33,235 nt of DNA from Firmicutes bacterium CAG:822 (GTDB lineage Bacteria; Bacillota_I; Bacilli_A; RF39; UBA660). The notes under the pieces were generated by a model. The model was not told where the DNA came from, did not search any database, and worked only from the letters and a program-made list of their open reading frames with translations. The DNA lies in NCBI GenBank assembly GCA_000432855.1, contig HF990862.1, positions 1 through 33,235 of the forward strand, in the 5' to 3' direction. The position numbers and the translations under genes are program-made. Below, piece after piece: positions 13,750 through 22,418 of the stretch (positions are counted from its first letter, which is position 1; each line of letters starts with the position of its first letter).

Positions 13750-15435
13750 ATGAAGTTTAACAAAGACGAAACTTACATTTTCGCTTTAGGCGGACTTGGA
13801 GAAGTCGGAAAAAATATGTATTGTGTAATGCATAATGACGAAATTATTATTACTGATGCGGGTGTTATATTCCCTGGTGGTGAACTTTTGGGAATTGATT
13901 ATGTTATTCCAGATTTTACGTTTTTAAAACAAAATGAAAGTAAAATTAAAGGTTTATTTATTACTCATGGTCACGAAGACCATATCGGTGGTATTCCATT
14001 TTTGCTTTCAGAAATTAATATTCCGGCTATATATGCACCTAATCAAGCTGCAGCTTTGATTAGAAAGAAACTAGAAGATAGAAAAATAAAATATAATAAT
14101 CTATATGTTTATCAAGATGATAGTGTTTACAGATTTAAAGAAATGTGGGTTGAATTTTATAGAACAACCCACTCTATTCCAGATTCACATGGTATAGTTA
14201 TTCATACACCAGATGGGGTTATTGTGACAACAGGTGATTTTAAATTTGATTTAACTCCTATTGGTCCAATGGCTGATATTCAAAAAATTGCGAAATTAGG
14301 TTCTGAAGGTATTACTTTGCTTTTAAGCGATAGTACTAATGCGATGAACCCTGGTATAAGTATTAGTGAATCTAAAGTTGATGACGCTTTGGAAGAATTA
14401 TTTAATAAACATGATAGCCGTATTATTATTGCGACATTTGCTTCTAATATATATAGATTAAAACATATTGTCGATACTTGTAAAAGACACGGTCGTAAGA
14501 TTGCAGTGTTTGGTAGAAGTATGGAAAACAATATAGAAATTTCTATTGAAGGTGGATATATTAAACATAAAGAAATATTTATTACTCCAGATGAAGCAAC
14601 AAAATTACCTTCTAACAAAGTATGTTTACTTTGTACTGGTACTCAAGGTGAACCGCTTGCGGCTTTAAGTAGACTTGCGAATGGGACATTTAGACATATA
14701 AAATTGCGAAGTGATGATGTAGTTGTATTTTCATCATCAGCTATACCTGGTAATGCTTTAAGTATTTCGAGAACAATTAATAAATTATATTTAAAAGGAA
14801 TAACTGTTTATACTAATACATCATTAAGTGATATTCATGCTTCTGGTCATGCGAATGAGGAAGAATTAAAATGGATGCTTAGACTTGCTAAACCAAAATA
14901 TTTTATGCCTTTCCATGGCGAATACAGAATGCTTAAAAGACATGCGGATATTGCTACTGAATGTGATATACCTAAAGAAAACACCTTCGTTTTAAATAAT
15001 GGTGACGTACTTTCAATGAAAAAAGGTGTAATTAAACAAGTTGGTCGTGTTCAAGCTGGTGATACTTATGTCGATGGTAACCGTATTGGTGAAGTTAGTA
15101 ATGCAGTAATGAAAGATAGAAAAATAATGGCTAACGATGGAATTGTCGTAGTGATTGCCAATATAGATGTTAAAAATGGTAAATTACTAACCAATCCAAA
15201 TATTATTACAAGAGGGTTTGTCTTAGTAAATGACAATTTAGATTTACTTAAAAAATTAGAACTTTTAGCTAGAGATGCAATTAATAATAAAATTAAAACT
15301 GGCGTAAATTATGCTGATGTAAAAGCGGAAGTTACTAATACTTTAAGTAGCTATATCAATTTGCACACTGGAAGAAAGCCAATTATTTTACCAGTCATTA
15401 TGGATGTTAAAAAAGACGTCAAGAATTTAGCTTAA
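13750..15435 (+). CDS. rnj: Ribonuclease J
   Basis: 561 residues from the ATG at 13750, which has the SD AAAGGAG; the 56 codons upstream in frame overlap the promoter and are rejected. It has a metallo-beta-lactamase/beta-CASP nuclease core with metal motif HGHEDH at 73-78, later THSIPDSHG and GDFKFD, beta-CASP motifs SDSTNA and SENNI-like GRSMENN, and the closing MPFHGEYRMLKRH. A C-terminal domain (about 450-561) is present. RNase J combines 5'-3' exo- and endonuclease activity in mRNA decay and rRNA maturation. Whether this is J1 or J2 cannot be decided; only one copy is in the window. Confidence 0.96.
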   Translation: MKFNKDETYIFALGGLGEVGKNMYCVMHNDEIIITDAGVIFPGGELLGIDYVIPDFTFLKQNESKIKGLFITHGHEDHIGGIPFLLSEINIPAIYAPNQAAALIRKKLEDRKIKYNNLYVYQDDSVYRFKEMWVEFYRTTHSIPDSHGIVIHTPDGVIVTTGDFKFDLTPIGPMADIQKIAKLGSEGITLLLSDSTNAMNPGISISESKVDDALEELFNKHDSRIIIATFASNIYRLKHIVDTCKRHGRKIAVFGRSMENNIEISIEGGYIKHKEIFITPDEATKLPSNKVCLLCTGTQGEPLAALSRLANGTFRHIKLRSDDVVVFSSSAIPGNALSISRTINKLYLKGITVYTNTSLSDIHASGHANEEELKWMLRLAKPKYFMPFHGEYRMLKRHADIATECDIPKENTFVLNNGDVLSMKKGVIKQVGRVQAGDTYVDGNRIGEVSNAVMKDRKIMANDGIVVVIANIDVKNGKLLTNPNIITRGFVLVNDNLDLLKKLELLARDAINNKIKTGVNYADVKAEVTNTLSSYINLHTGRKPIILPVIMDVKKDVKNLA

Positions 15436-15444
15436 CGTCTTTTT
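15409..15444. terminator. Bidirectional terminator between RNase J and prepilin gene
   Basis: AAAAAGACGT pairs with ACGTCTTTTT, with AAG/CTT extending the stem around an AATTTAG loop. It covers the 3' ends of both convergent genes. Confidence 0.8.
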
Positions 15445-15817
15445 ATTTACAATCATTTGGAGCATTATACTTGTAATCATATTTAGTGTTGTTTTCTTTT
15501 TCTGTAACAGTGATAGTAACTGAAGCATTATTTAAACTACATCCTTTAGAAGGTAAAGTAATATCGCCTTCTAGATACCCTTCACTTTTTAATGTTGCGA
15601 CAGTTATTGTATAAGGAGAATTGTTCTCAACAACATCTCTATTATCACTTAACCAATTTCTAGCCGCTAAAACAATAGAATTGGTTGTCGATTCGTCAGC
15701 ATTTTCTTGTCCATCTTGGATGCTACCAACAACACTAGGTACAATTATCATAAGTAAAAGTGAAAGTATAATGATGACTCCTAAAAGTTCAATTAAGGTA
15801 AAACCTTTACTTTTCAT
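15443..15817 (-). CDS. Type IV prepilin-like protein (ComGC/PulG type)
   Basis: About 124 residues from the ATG at 15817 (a TTG at 15835 is the alternative). It has a very short leader MKSKG, then FTLIELLGVIIILSLLLMII, the class III prepilin signature: cleavage after Gly, Phe +1, Glu +5. The soluble part (VVGSIQDGQENADESTTNSIVLAARNWLSD...) has the helical pseudopilin layout, and two Cys (SKGCSL near 94, NDCK at the end) could form a disulfide. It is expected in a competence or secretion pseudopilus; no peptidase or assembly ATPase is nearby. It overlaps the eno 3' end by 11 nt, so it is co-transcribed with enolase. Confidence 0.88.
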   Translation of the reverse strand: MKSKGFTLIELLGVIIILSLLLMIIVPSVVGSIQDGQENADESTTNSIVLAARNWLSDNRDVVENNSPYTITVATLKSEGYLEGDITLPSKGCSLNNASVTITVTEKENNTKYDYKYNAPNDCK

Positions 15818-17045
15818 TACCAAGTACCTCTTCAATTCTCAAAAGTTCATTATATTTACAAGTTCTATCAGTCCTAGAAAGTGAACCTGTTTTAATTTGA
15901 CCTAAGTTTAAACCAACAGCTAAATCAGCAATAGAAGAATCTTCTGTTTCACCACTACGGTGAGAGATAATTGTTTTATAACCGTGCTGTTTAGCTAAGT
16001 TAATAGTATCTAAGGTTTCGGTAATAGTACCTATTTGATTGATTTTAATCAAAATAGCATTTCCAGCATGCATATCGATACCTCTCCTCAGATATTTTTT
16101 ATTTGTAACAAACAAATCGTCACCAACCAATTGAACTCTATCACCATATCTTTCAGTCATTTTTCTAAAACCTTCCCAGTCATTTTCATCGACAGGATCT
16201 TCGATTGAAATGATTGGATATTTTTCTAATAAAGTTTGATAATAATCAATTAATTCATCAGTTGTAAGTTTTAAATTAGCACCTTTTAAATTATATAAAC
16301 CGTCTTCATAAAACTCGCTAGCGGCCACATCAATAGCAAAATTAACATCTTTACCTGGGGTATATCCAGCTTCATTAATGGCTTTCATAAGCAAATTCAA
16401 AGCTTCTTCATTGGTATTTAAGTTTGGAGCAAATCCGCCTTCATCACCTACTCCTGTGTGGTAACCTGCATTATGTAAAACTGTTTTTAAATGATGGAAT
16501 ACTTCACTACCAATTTGTAATCTTTTACTAAATGTATCAGCCATAGGTATAATCATGAACTCTTGAAAATCTAAGCCATTATCAGCATGCGCTCCACCAT
16601 TTAAAATATTCATCATAGCTCTTGGCATAGAATACTCTTTACCAACATATTTAAATAATGGTTCATTATTATCTAAAGCAGCAGCTTTTAAGTTGGCAAG
16701 TGAAATACCTAATATAGCGTTTGCGCCATATTTTGATTTAGTTTCAGTGCCATCTAATTCGATTAGAGTTTCATCGATTTTTCTTTGATCGTGTGGATCC
16801 ATTCCTATTAGTCTATTTTTTAAAATGTTATTAACATTATTTACAGCTGTTAATACACCTTTGCCCATATATCTTGTTTTATCATTGTCTCTTAGTTCTA
16901 AAGCTTCCCTTTCACCAGTTGATGCACCTGATGGAACAGCAGCTCTTCCTAAAATACCATTCTCTAATATAACGTCTACTTCAACTGTAGGGTTACCTCT
17001 TGAATCTAAAATTTCTCTAGCTTTTATATCTTTAATTTTTGACAT
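15807..17045 (-). CDS. eno: Enolase
   Basis: 412 residues, slightly shorter than the usual ~430, with all core motifs. It converts 2-phosphoglycerate to phosphoenolpyruvate in the cytoplasm. The N-terminal domain starts MSKIKDIKAREILDSRGNPT. Catalytic and binding elements are SGASTGEREALELRD, GDEGGFAPN with the catalytic Glu, IEDPVDENDW, GDDLFVTN, ILIKINQIGT with the catalytic Lys, and SHRSGETEDSSIADLAVG. The SD GGAGGAGGG is formed by codons of the upstream unknown gene, which overlaps by 14 nt. The family is universally conserved, so confidence is high. Confidence 0.98.
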   Translation of the reverse strand: MSKIKDIKAREILDSRGNPTVEVDVILENGILGRAAVPSGASTGEREALELRDNDKTRYMGKGVLTAVNNVNNILKNRLIGMDPHDQRKIDETLIELDGTETKSKYGANAILGISLANLKAAALDNNEPLFKYVGKEYSMPRAMMNILNGGAHADNGLDFQEFMIIPMADTFSKRLQIGSEVFHHLKTVLHNAGYHTGVGDEGGFAPNLNTNEEALNLLMKAINEAGYTPGKDVNFAIDVAASEFYEDGLYNLKGANLKLTTDELIDYYQTLLEKYPIISIEDPVDENDWEGFRKMTERYGDRVQLVGDDLFVTNKKYLRRGIDMHAGNAILIKINQIGTITETLDTINLAKQHGYKTIISHRSGETEDSSIADLAVGLNLGQIKTGSLSRTDRTCKYNELLRIEEVLGNEK

Positions 17046-17751
17046 GATGCCCTCCTCCTTTTAAATAACATACTGTATTTTCTTGTTTTAAAAATGTGAT
17101 AAGTGTACGATATTTATTCAACCAATACCGGTAATCTTCTAAATCTTCTAAAAAATCTTCTGAATGTTTCTGTTCGAAATTTTCAACATATTTAGAAATC
17201 TCAGTTTTAAATTTAAGCCAATAATCTACATCATATTCAATAGAATAAGTTATATGCGGGCCTCTTAAATTCGGATTACCTTTAGGTGGTCTAAAGAAAA
17301 TATCGTCATTATCAATAATTTCGGTGACTTGATAATTTACAGGAATATGTTTTTCAGTAATTTTGCTGATAAATTCTGATTCTTTGTCTGATTTAACAAA
17401 ATCAAAATCATAAAGATACAAAACATCATTACAATCAGCTCGTTCAGATTTTAAAACTTCTTCTTTACCAGTACTATCTAAAATCTTCTTTGAACTAGTG
17501 AAATCTAAAATTTTATTCATAGTATTATTGTTACTATTTAATAAGTTTTTATAATACGTATAAATAAAGATGTCTGAAAATTCATCTCTGAATTCACCTT
17601 CGTATTCATTGACAATGGCTGTTAGTAATTGTTTTAATTCTTCATCTGTTAATGATTCGTCAATGTTTAAATCAGCTTTTAAATCTTCTTTAAAATCGAT
17701 AAACAGTTCATCAAATAGTGTAAAATTTTGTCTGTTTTTACCTTCTTGCAT
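17032..17751 (-). CDS. Unknown acidic protein, first gene of the eno operon
   Basis: 239 residues from the ATG at 17751, which has the SD GGTGAT. The frame continues upstream through the antisense of tRNA-Arg, giving a MASPERFELATH-like sequence that is a known annotation artefact. The family is not recognised. The protein is acidic and helical in the N-terminal half (LFDELFIDFKEDLKADL, DEELKQLLTAIVNEYEGEF), with a conserved-looking middle (FFRPPKGNPNLRGPHITYSIEYDVDYW) and a coiled C-terminus rich in Tyr and Glu. There is no signal or membrane segment. The stop overlaps eno, suggesting coupled expression. An extended -10 (TGT-TATAAT) lies upstream near 17769-17777. Confidence 0.65.
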   Translation of the reverse strand: MQEGKNRQNFTLFDELFIDFKEDLKADLNIDESLTDEELKQLLTAIVNEYEGEFRDEFSDIFIYTYYKNLLNSNNNTMNKILDFTSSKKILDSTGKEEVLKSERADCNDVLYLYDFDFVKSDKESEFISKITEKHIPVNYQVTEIIDNDDIFFRPPKGNPNLRGPHITYSIEYDVDYWLKFKTEISKYVENFEQKHSEDFLEDLEDYRYWLNKYRTLITFLKQENTVCYLKGGGHHVKN

Positions 17752-17803
17752 ATTATCACCATTACAATTATAACATTTTTCTAAAGAAAATGAAAAAAAG
17801 TTA

Positions 17804-17832
17804 TTGAATTTTTTGTAAATGTATAGTATACT
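17804..17832 (+). promoter_or_regulatory. Promoter of tRNA-Arg(TCT)
   Basis: TTGAAT (17804-17809), 17-bp spacer, TATACT (17827-17832), placing the start about 12 nt before the mature tRNA. Confidence 0.65.
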
Positions 17833-17850
17833 TAATATGTCGCGTGAGTT

Positions 17851-17927
<77 letters not shown>

Positions 17928-17937
17928 TTTAGAAATT

Positions 17938-17962
17938 AACTAGACTTTGGTCTAGTTTTTTT
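17938..17962 (+). terminator. Terminator of tRNA-Arg(TCT)
   Basis: AACTAGAC (17938-17945), TTTG loop, GTCTAGTT (17950-17957), then a T run. Confidence 0.85.
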
Positions 17963-18026
17963 GTTTGCCTGTTTAGGTTGTAGTAATGCGAGGCTTTAAA
18001 TGGTATTATGAGTTCTGGTGATTAAT

Positions 18027-18275
18027 ATGGATTTGAAAATAATATTAGGTAAAAATATAAAATACTATAGATATAAGAAAGGACTCACACAAGAGAAGTT
18101 GGCAGAAATTTTAGATGTAAGTCCTAATTATATTGGAAGATTAGAACGTGGACAGCATTCTCCTTCTTTAGAAAAAATTGAAAATATTGCAAAAACACTA
18201 GATATTCAGGCATTTAAACTATTTATGGAAAAGGAAAAATATAATTTACCTAATAGAGTAAATTTAAAGGGTTGA
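18027..18275 (+). CDS. XRE-family regulator, first of a tandem pair
   Basis: 82 residues from the ATG at 18027; the GTG at 18018 is inside the SD GGTGAT. A Cro/C1 HTH fills residues 6-62: KYYRYKKGLTQEKLAEIL, SPNYIGRLERGQHSPS recognition region, IENIAKTLDIQAF. It ends with a short tail YNLPNRVNLKG. The next gene starts 6 nt after its stop and encodes a paralogue with the same tail, so the two form an operon, probably a pair of interacting or alternative repressors. No phage genes accompany them. Confidence 0.85.
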   Translation: MDLKIILGKNIKYYRYKKGLTQEKLAEILDVSPNYIGRLERGQHSPSLEKIENIAKTLDIQAFKLFMEKEKYNLPNRVNLKG

Positions 18276-18281
18276 GGTAAA

Positions 18282-18530
18282 ATGAAGTTAAATAAAATTT
18301 TTGGTAATAATTTAAAATATTTTCGTTTTAAGAAAAAATATACTCAAGAGCATTTAGCAGAACTTACAGGTATGAGTGTAACTTATATAAGCCAATTAGA
18401 AGCAGGAATGCATTCACCTTCTTTTGAAAAAATAGAATGTTTAGCTGAAATACTTCAAGTAAAAGCTTTTGAATTTTATATAGAAAGAGATTTTATAGTT
18501 TTACCAGCAAGAGTTGATATGAAATTATAA
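18282..18530 (+). CDS. XRE-family regulator, second of a tandem pair
   Basis: 82 residues. The HTH resembles that of its neighbour (KYFRFKKKYTQEHLAEL, SVTYISQLEAGMHSPS, IECLAEILQVKAFEF) but the recognition helix differs at several positions (VTYISQLEA versus PNYIGRLER), so the DNA target may differ. It shares the C-terminal LPxRV motif (FIVLPARVDMKL). SD is TTGAGG. An AT-only hairpin (AAATTATAA/TTATAATTTT, 18523-18545) after the stop could terminate the operon. Confidence 0.85.
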   Translation: MKLNKIFGNNLKYFRFKKKYTQEHLAELTGMSVTYISQLEAGMHSPSFEKIECLAEILQVKAFEFYIERDFIVLPARVDMKL

Positions 18531-18607
18531 TTTTTTATAATTTTGAATTATTTTCAATTAAATTTCACATAAATTGGTTATTCTATATTATATAGAAGGA
18601 GATAGAT

Positions 18608-20212
18608 ATGGAGAAATTGAAAAAAAACAAAAAGAAAATATTAGTGGGAGTCTTAATTGTTGCGTTGTTTACTTGTTTAGGTTTTGGTGGTTATAAATAT
18701 TATGAACACTATCAAGATACGAGGTTTGAAAATGAAAATTGGCTGAACAAGCATATTTCTTTAGAGATGAATTCTGAAGGTGTTTACGAGGTTACCACTG
18801 ATGAAGATTTATCAATTTTTAATTTGTCTTATCAAAATGTTATTGAAAAGAAAATTGAAATGCTTAAGGCTTCAGAAGATTATTCATTAGAAAATCCCCT
18901 ACTCATTTATAATCCTTATGGGACTGGTAGTTTATCTTATTACGTTTATTTAGGTGACAGTTACGATGATTTAAGTTATAAGATTAGTTCTGAGAGATAT
19001 GCAGATTATACACATACCTTAGGTGACAATGATGAATATCAATTAATTGGGTTTGCACCTGGAAGTGAAAATACTTTAACGTTAACAAGTGGAGATACAA
19101 CTTTTGAAGTAACAGTTACAACCCCAGATATTGAAAATGATGTAGATATTCAGCTTGAAGAAACTGATGGTGATAGCGATGAAGAATTAACTGATGGACT
19201 ATATACAGTTTTAGGTCATGATAAAAATTATGAAGCAAATGTTTATCTATACGACAATGCAGGAGTTTTAAGAAATGAACTTGTTTTAAATGATTACCGT
19301 GCGGATAGGATTATATTTGATGATGGATATATGTATTATCCTTATGAAAGCCGCGGAATTATGAAGGTTGATTCTTTAGGTAAAATTGTTCAGATGTACG
19401 ACCTTGGAAAATATAGAATGCATCATGATATGATTTTAGATGGTAATAAATTAGTAATCTTAGTTGATGAAGTTGGTGCTGATACTAAAGAAGATGTTAT
19501 TGTTACTTTGGATTTAGATTCTGGTGATGTTAAAAAAGTAGTAGATATGAAAGATTTACTTCCTGAGCTTTATGAAAAAGCTATTTTACCAGAAGATAAT
19601 GAGACATTAGATTGGATTCATTTGAATTGTTTAACCCTTAAAGGTGATGATTTAATTTTGAGTGCTAGAGAAATTTCAACAATTGTTTATGTATCTGATT
19701 ATGAAACTAACCCTACTATTAAGTATTTGATTACTGATGAAAGCATGTTAGAAGATACTTCTTATGGTGATTTGTTATATGAAAAGATTGGTGACTTCGT
19801 CGATACGGCAGGTCAGCATGCGGTGACTTATATTCCGGGAGAATCTGATAGTGAATATTATTTGATTATGTTTAATAATAACTATGGTTCAATCGTGACA
19901 AGACCGGACTTTGAATGGACAAATTATCCAGGTGTTGGGGAATATGAAAAAGGAGATACATCTTATTTCTATATGTACAAGATTAATGAAGATGATCAAA
20001 CTTATGAGCTTGAGGATAGTTTAGAAATTCCTTATTCAAGTATTGTCAGCAGTGTTCAATTTGTGGATGATAATTTAGTTGTTGGTAGTGGAATGGATGA
20101 TTCCTTTGGAGAATATGATGAAGATGGCAACTTAATTAAACAATTTAATTATAATGCCAAGAAATATGCCTACAGAGTGTTTAAATATTCATTTGATAAT
20201 TGGTTTAATTAG
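18608..20212 (+). CDS. Membrane-anchored arylsulfotransferase-like protein (AssT family)
   Basis: 534 residues. A basic N-terminus and one membrane helix (about 11-29, no clear cleavage site) leave the rest outside the cell. Residues about 40-180 form a beta-rich N-terminal domain of the AssT type; residues about 195-534 look like the six-bladed propeller. The AssT catalytic set is visible: H272/H273 (YRMHHDMIL), H338 (DWIHLN), R354 (SAREIS) and H404 (AGQHAV), matching the order and spacing of the E. coli H252/H356/R374/H436 group. It would move sulfate from one phenol to another by a PAPS-independent route. Its physiological donor is unknown. SD is GAAGGAGATAG. Confidence 0.8.
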   Translation: MEKLKKNKKKILVGVLIVALFTCLGFGGYKYYEHYQDTRFENENWLNKHISLEMNSEGVYEVTTDEDLSIFNLSYQNVIEKKIEMLKASEDYSLENPLLIYNPYGTGSLSYYVYLGDSYDDLSYKISSERYADYTHTLGDNDEYQLIGFAPGSENTLTLTSGDTTFEVTVTTPDIENDVDIQLEETDGDSDEELTDGLYTVLGHDKNYEANVYLYDNAGVLRNELVLNDYRADRIIFDDGYMYYPYESRGIMKVDSLGKIVQMYDLGKYRMHHDMILDGNKLVILVDEVGADTKEDVIVTLDLDSGDVKKVVDMKDLLPELYEKAILPEDNETLDWIHLNCLTLKGDDLILSAREISTIVYVSDYETNPTIKYLITDESMLEDTSYGDLLYEKIGDFVDTAGQHAVTYIPGESDSEYYLIMFNNNYGSIVTRPDFEWTNYPGVGEYEKGDTSYFYMYKINEDDQTYELEDSLEIPYSSIVSSVQFVDDNLVVGSGMDDSFGEYDEDGNLIKQFNYNAKKYAYRVFKYSFDNWFN

Positions 20213-20214
20213 AA

Positions 20215-20246
20215 AAGACTTACGATTAATTTCGTAAGTCTTATTT
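20215..20246. terminator. Bidirectional terminator between AssT-like gene and topA
   Basis: Perfect 11-bp stem AAGACTTACGA (20215-20225) with TCGTAAGTCTT (20232-20242), followed by ATTTTG. Confidence 0.8.
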
Positions 20247-22268
20247 TGTATAATCACATTTACTACATTTAATTGTTCCCTTTTTTTCTGTAAGCATTTC
20301 ACCACACTTTGGACATTTCTCACCAGTTGGTTTATCCCAGTAAGCGGTTTTACATTTAGGGTAATTATTACAACCATAGAAGATCTTTCCTCTTCTTGTT
20401 TTCTTTTCAATTATTTTACCGTCACAGTTTGGACAGTCACAAATAACAGTTTCTTCTTTTGGTTCTTGTTTAATATATTTACATTCTGGGAAGTTACTAC
20501 AAGCAACGAACTGACCATACTTACCTTTTCTGATGACTAATGGATGACCACATTCTGGACACATTTCACCAGTTTGTTCAGCTTCTTTTTTAGGCAGTTT
20601 ATCAAAGGCGTCTTTGACAGCCGGTTCAAAATCTTTGTAAAAATCTTCTAGAACTTTATACCAAACTTCTTTACCTTCGGCTATTTTATCTAAGTCTGTT
20701 TCCATATCAGCTGTATATTTTACGTTAATTAAATGGCTAAAACATTCTTGGAGTTTGTCAGTGACTTCAAATCCAATTTCTGTTGGAACAAATTTACGAT
20801 CGGCTAAATTAACATAGCCACGTTTTTTGATATTATCAATAATAGTGGCATACGTACTTGGTCTACCGATTCCAAGTTCATCCATCTCTTTGATAAGTTT
20901 AGCTTCAGTATATCTAGCTGGAGGTTCTGTGAAGTGTTGTTCTTTGGTGATATCGTTGGCAACGATTACTTTAGAATTATACTGATCAAAAGGTGGTAAG
21001 ATAGCATCTTTGGTTTCTTCATAGTCGCTATATACTTTTAAGTAACCATCAAAGATAATAACTTGGCCAGTAGCTTTGAAGTTGTAATCGTTATTGGTTA
21101 AAATAACGGTTGTCCCTTCAACTTTAGCTGGAGCCATAATACTAGCTAAAGCACGATAATAAATTAATCTATATAATTTAAATTCGTCATCGGTTAAGTA
21201 TGGTTTTACGCTCTCTGGCGTTCTTTCAATACTAGTTGGTCTAATAGCTTCGTGAGCATCTTGAACATTCTCGGTTTTCTTACTAATTTTTACCGGTCCA
21301 GTATATTCTTTACCATATTTATTTTCGATAAATTTATAAGCTTCTGATACAAATTCATTAGATAATCTAATAGAATCTGTACGCATATAAGTAATTAATC
21401 CGACAGTTTCATCAGCTAAGTCGATACCTTCATATAACTTTTGAGCGACACTCATAGTTTTTCTAGATGAAAATCTTAATCTATTAGAAGCTGTTTGTTG
21501 TAAGGTGCTGGTTGTAAAAGGTGGCTTTGATTGTTTGTTTTTTTGTTTTTTGGTGACACTTTCAATTTCAAAAGCTTTGGTTAATTTATCTAAAACATCA
21601 TTGGCTTCACTTTCGGTTTTAATTTCTATTTTTTTTTGATTATAGGCAAATAAATCCGCTTTAAAATCTTTGAAATCAGCTTCGATTGTCCAATATTCTT
21701 CTGGATTAAAAGCCTGTATTTCTCTTTCTCTATCGACGATTAATTTTAAAGCAACACTTTGAACTCTACCAGCAGATGAACCATCGGTTTTAGACTGAAT
21801 TAATTTACTTAATCTAAAACCAATAATTCTATCTAAGATTCTTCTTGTTTCTTGGCTATTTACTAAGTTTTGATCGATTTTACCTTCGTGTTTCATAGCT
21901 TCTAAGATAGCGTTTTTGGTAATCTCATTAAAGGTAACCCTACTATAAGGTTTATCTTTTAAATCTAGACAGTCATAAAGGTGCCAGGCAATGGCTTCTC
22001 CTTCCCTATCGTGATCGGTTGCGAGATATACTTTACCGGCTTTTTTAGCTTCTTTTTTTAATTCATCGATAACACTTTTTTTACCTTTTATTGTTTTATA
22101 ATCTGGTTTAAAATGATTTTCGATATCGACACCTAAACCATATTTACCTTTTGTAGATAGATCTCTAATATGACCTTTACTAGATGAAACAACATAATTA
22201 TTTCCTAAATATTTACTAATTGATTTGACTTTTGTAGGCGACTCTACAATAACTAAATCTTTACCCAT
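20241..22268 (-). CDS. topA: DNA topoisomerase I (type IA)
   Basis: 675 residues. It relaxes negative supercoils through a 5'-phosphotyrosine. The Toprim domain starts LVIVESPTKVKSISKYLG, with the acidic DHDREGEAIAWHL triad near 85-97. The active-site Tyr is Y294 in LITYMRTDS. The decatenation-loop and gate segments follow (PPARYTEAKLIKEMDELGIGRPSTYA). Three C-terminal zinc ribbons (CPEC...CSNFPEC, CPNC...CNNYPKC, CPKC...CSKC) give the common Gram-positive architecture. It has a strong promoter at 22297-22325 and is monocistronic. Confidence 0.97.
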   Translation of the reverse strand: MGKDLVIVESPTKVKSISKYLGNNYVVSSSKGHIRDLSTKGKYGLGVDIENHFKPDYKTIKGKKSVIDELKKEAKKAGKVYLATDHDREGEAIAWHLYDCLDLKDKPYSRVTFNEITKNAILEAMKHEGKIDQNLVNSQETRRILDRIIGFRLSKLIQSKTDGSSAGRVQSVALKLIVDREREIQAFNPEEYWTIEADFKDFKADLFAYNQKKIEIKTESEANDVLDKLTKAFEIESVTKKQKNKQSKPPFTTSTLQQTASNRLRFSSRKTMSVAQKLYEGIDLADETVGLITYMRTDSIRLSNEFVSEAYKFIENKYGKEYTGPVKISKKTENVQDAHEAIRPTSIERTPESVKPYLTDDEFKLYRLIYYRALASIMAPAKVEGTTVILTNNDYNFKATGQVIIFDGYLKVYSDYEETKDAILPPFDQYNSKVIVANDITKEQHFTEPPARYTEAKLIKEMDELGIGRPSTYATIIDNIKKRGYVNLADRKFVPTEIGFEVTDKLQECFSHLINVKYTADMETDLDKIAEGKEVWYKVLEDFYKDFEPAVKDAFDKLPKKEAEQTGEMCPECGHPLVIRKGKYGQFVACSNFPECKYIKQEPKEETVICDCPNCDGKIIEKKTRRGKIFYGCNNYPKCKTAYWDKPTGEKCPKCGEMLTEKKGTIKCSKCDYTK

Positions 22269-22296
22269 AATTCACTTCCTTTTTTGACTAATATAA

Positions 22297-22325
22297 CTTA
22301 TACACTACTTTGAAATGATTGTCAA
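22297..22325 (-). promoter_or_regulatory. Promoter of topA
   Basis: Minus strand: consensus TTGACA (22325-22320), 17-bp spacer, TATAAG (22302-22297). The only perfect -35 hexamer I noted in the window. Confidence 0.75.
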
Positions 22326-22368
22326 ATAGTTTCTTTATTATTATATTAAGAAATTTGTGTTATATGAA

Positions 22369-22398
22369 TAGAAAAGGATGTATAAATAATTTATACAT
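22369..22398 (-). terminator. Terminator of the surface-protein gene
   Basis: ATGTATAAA (22378-22386) pairs with TTTATACAT (22390-22398); on the minus strand CCTTTTCT follows. Confidence 0.65.
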
Positions 22399-22418
22399 TC
22401 TTCTATTTCTAATAATAA

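Noticed and set aside
20189..20410. 73-residue Lys/Val-rich ORF overlapping topA
   Set aside because: Shadow frame of the TopA zinc-ribbon region, with no SD or family pattern.
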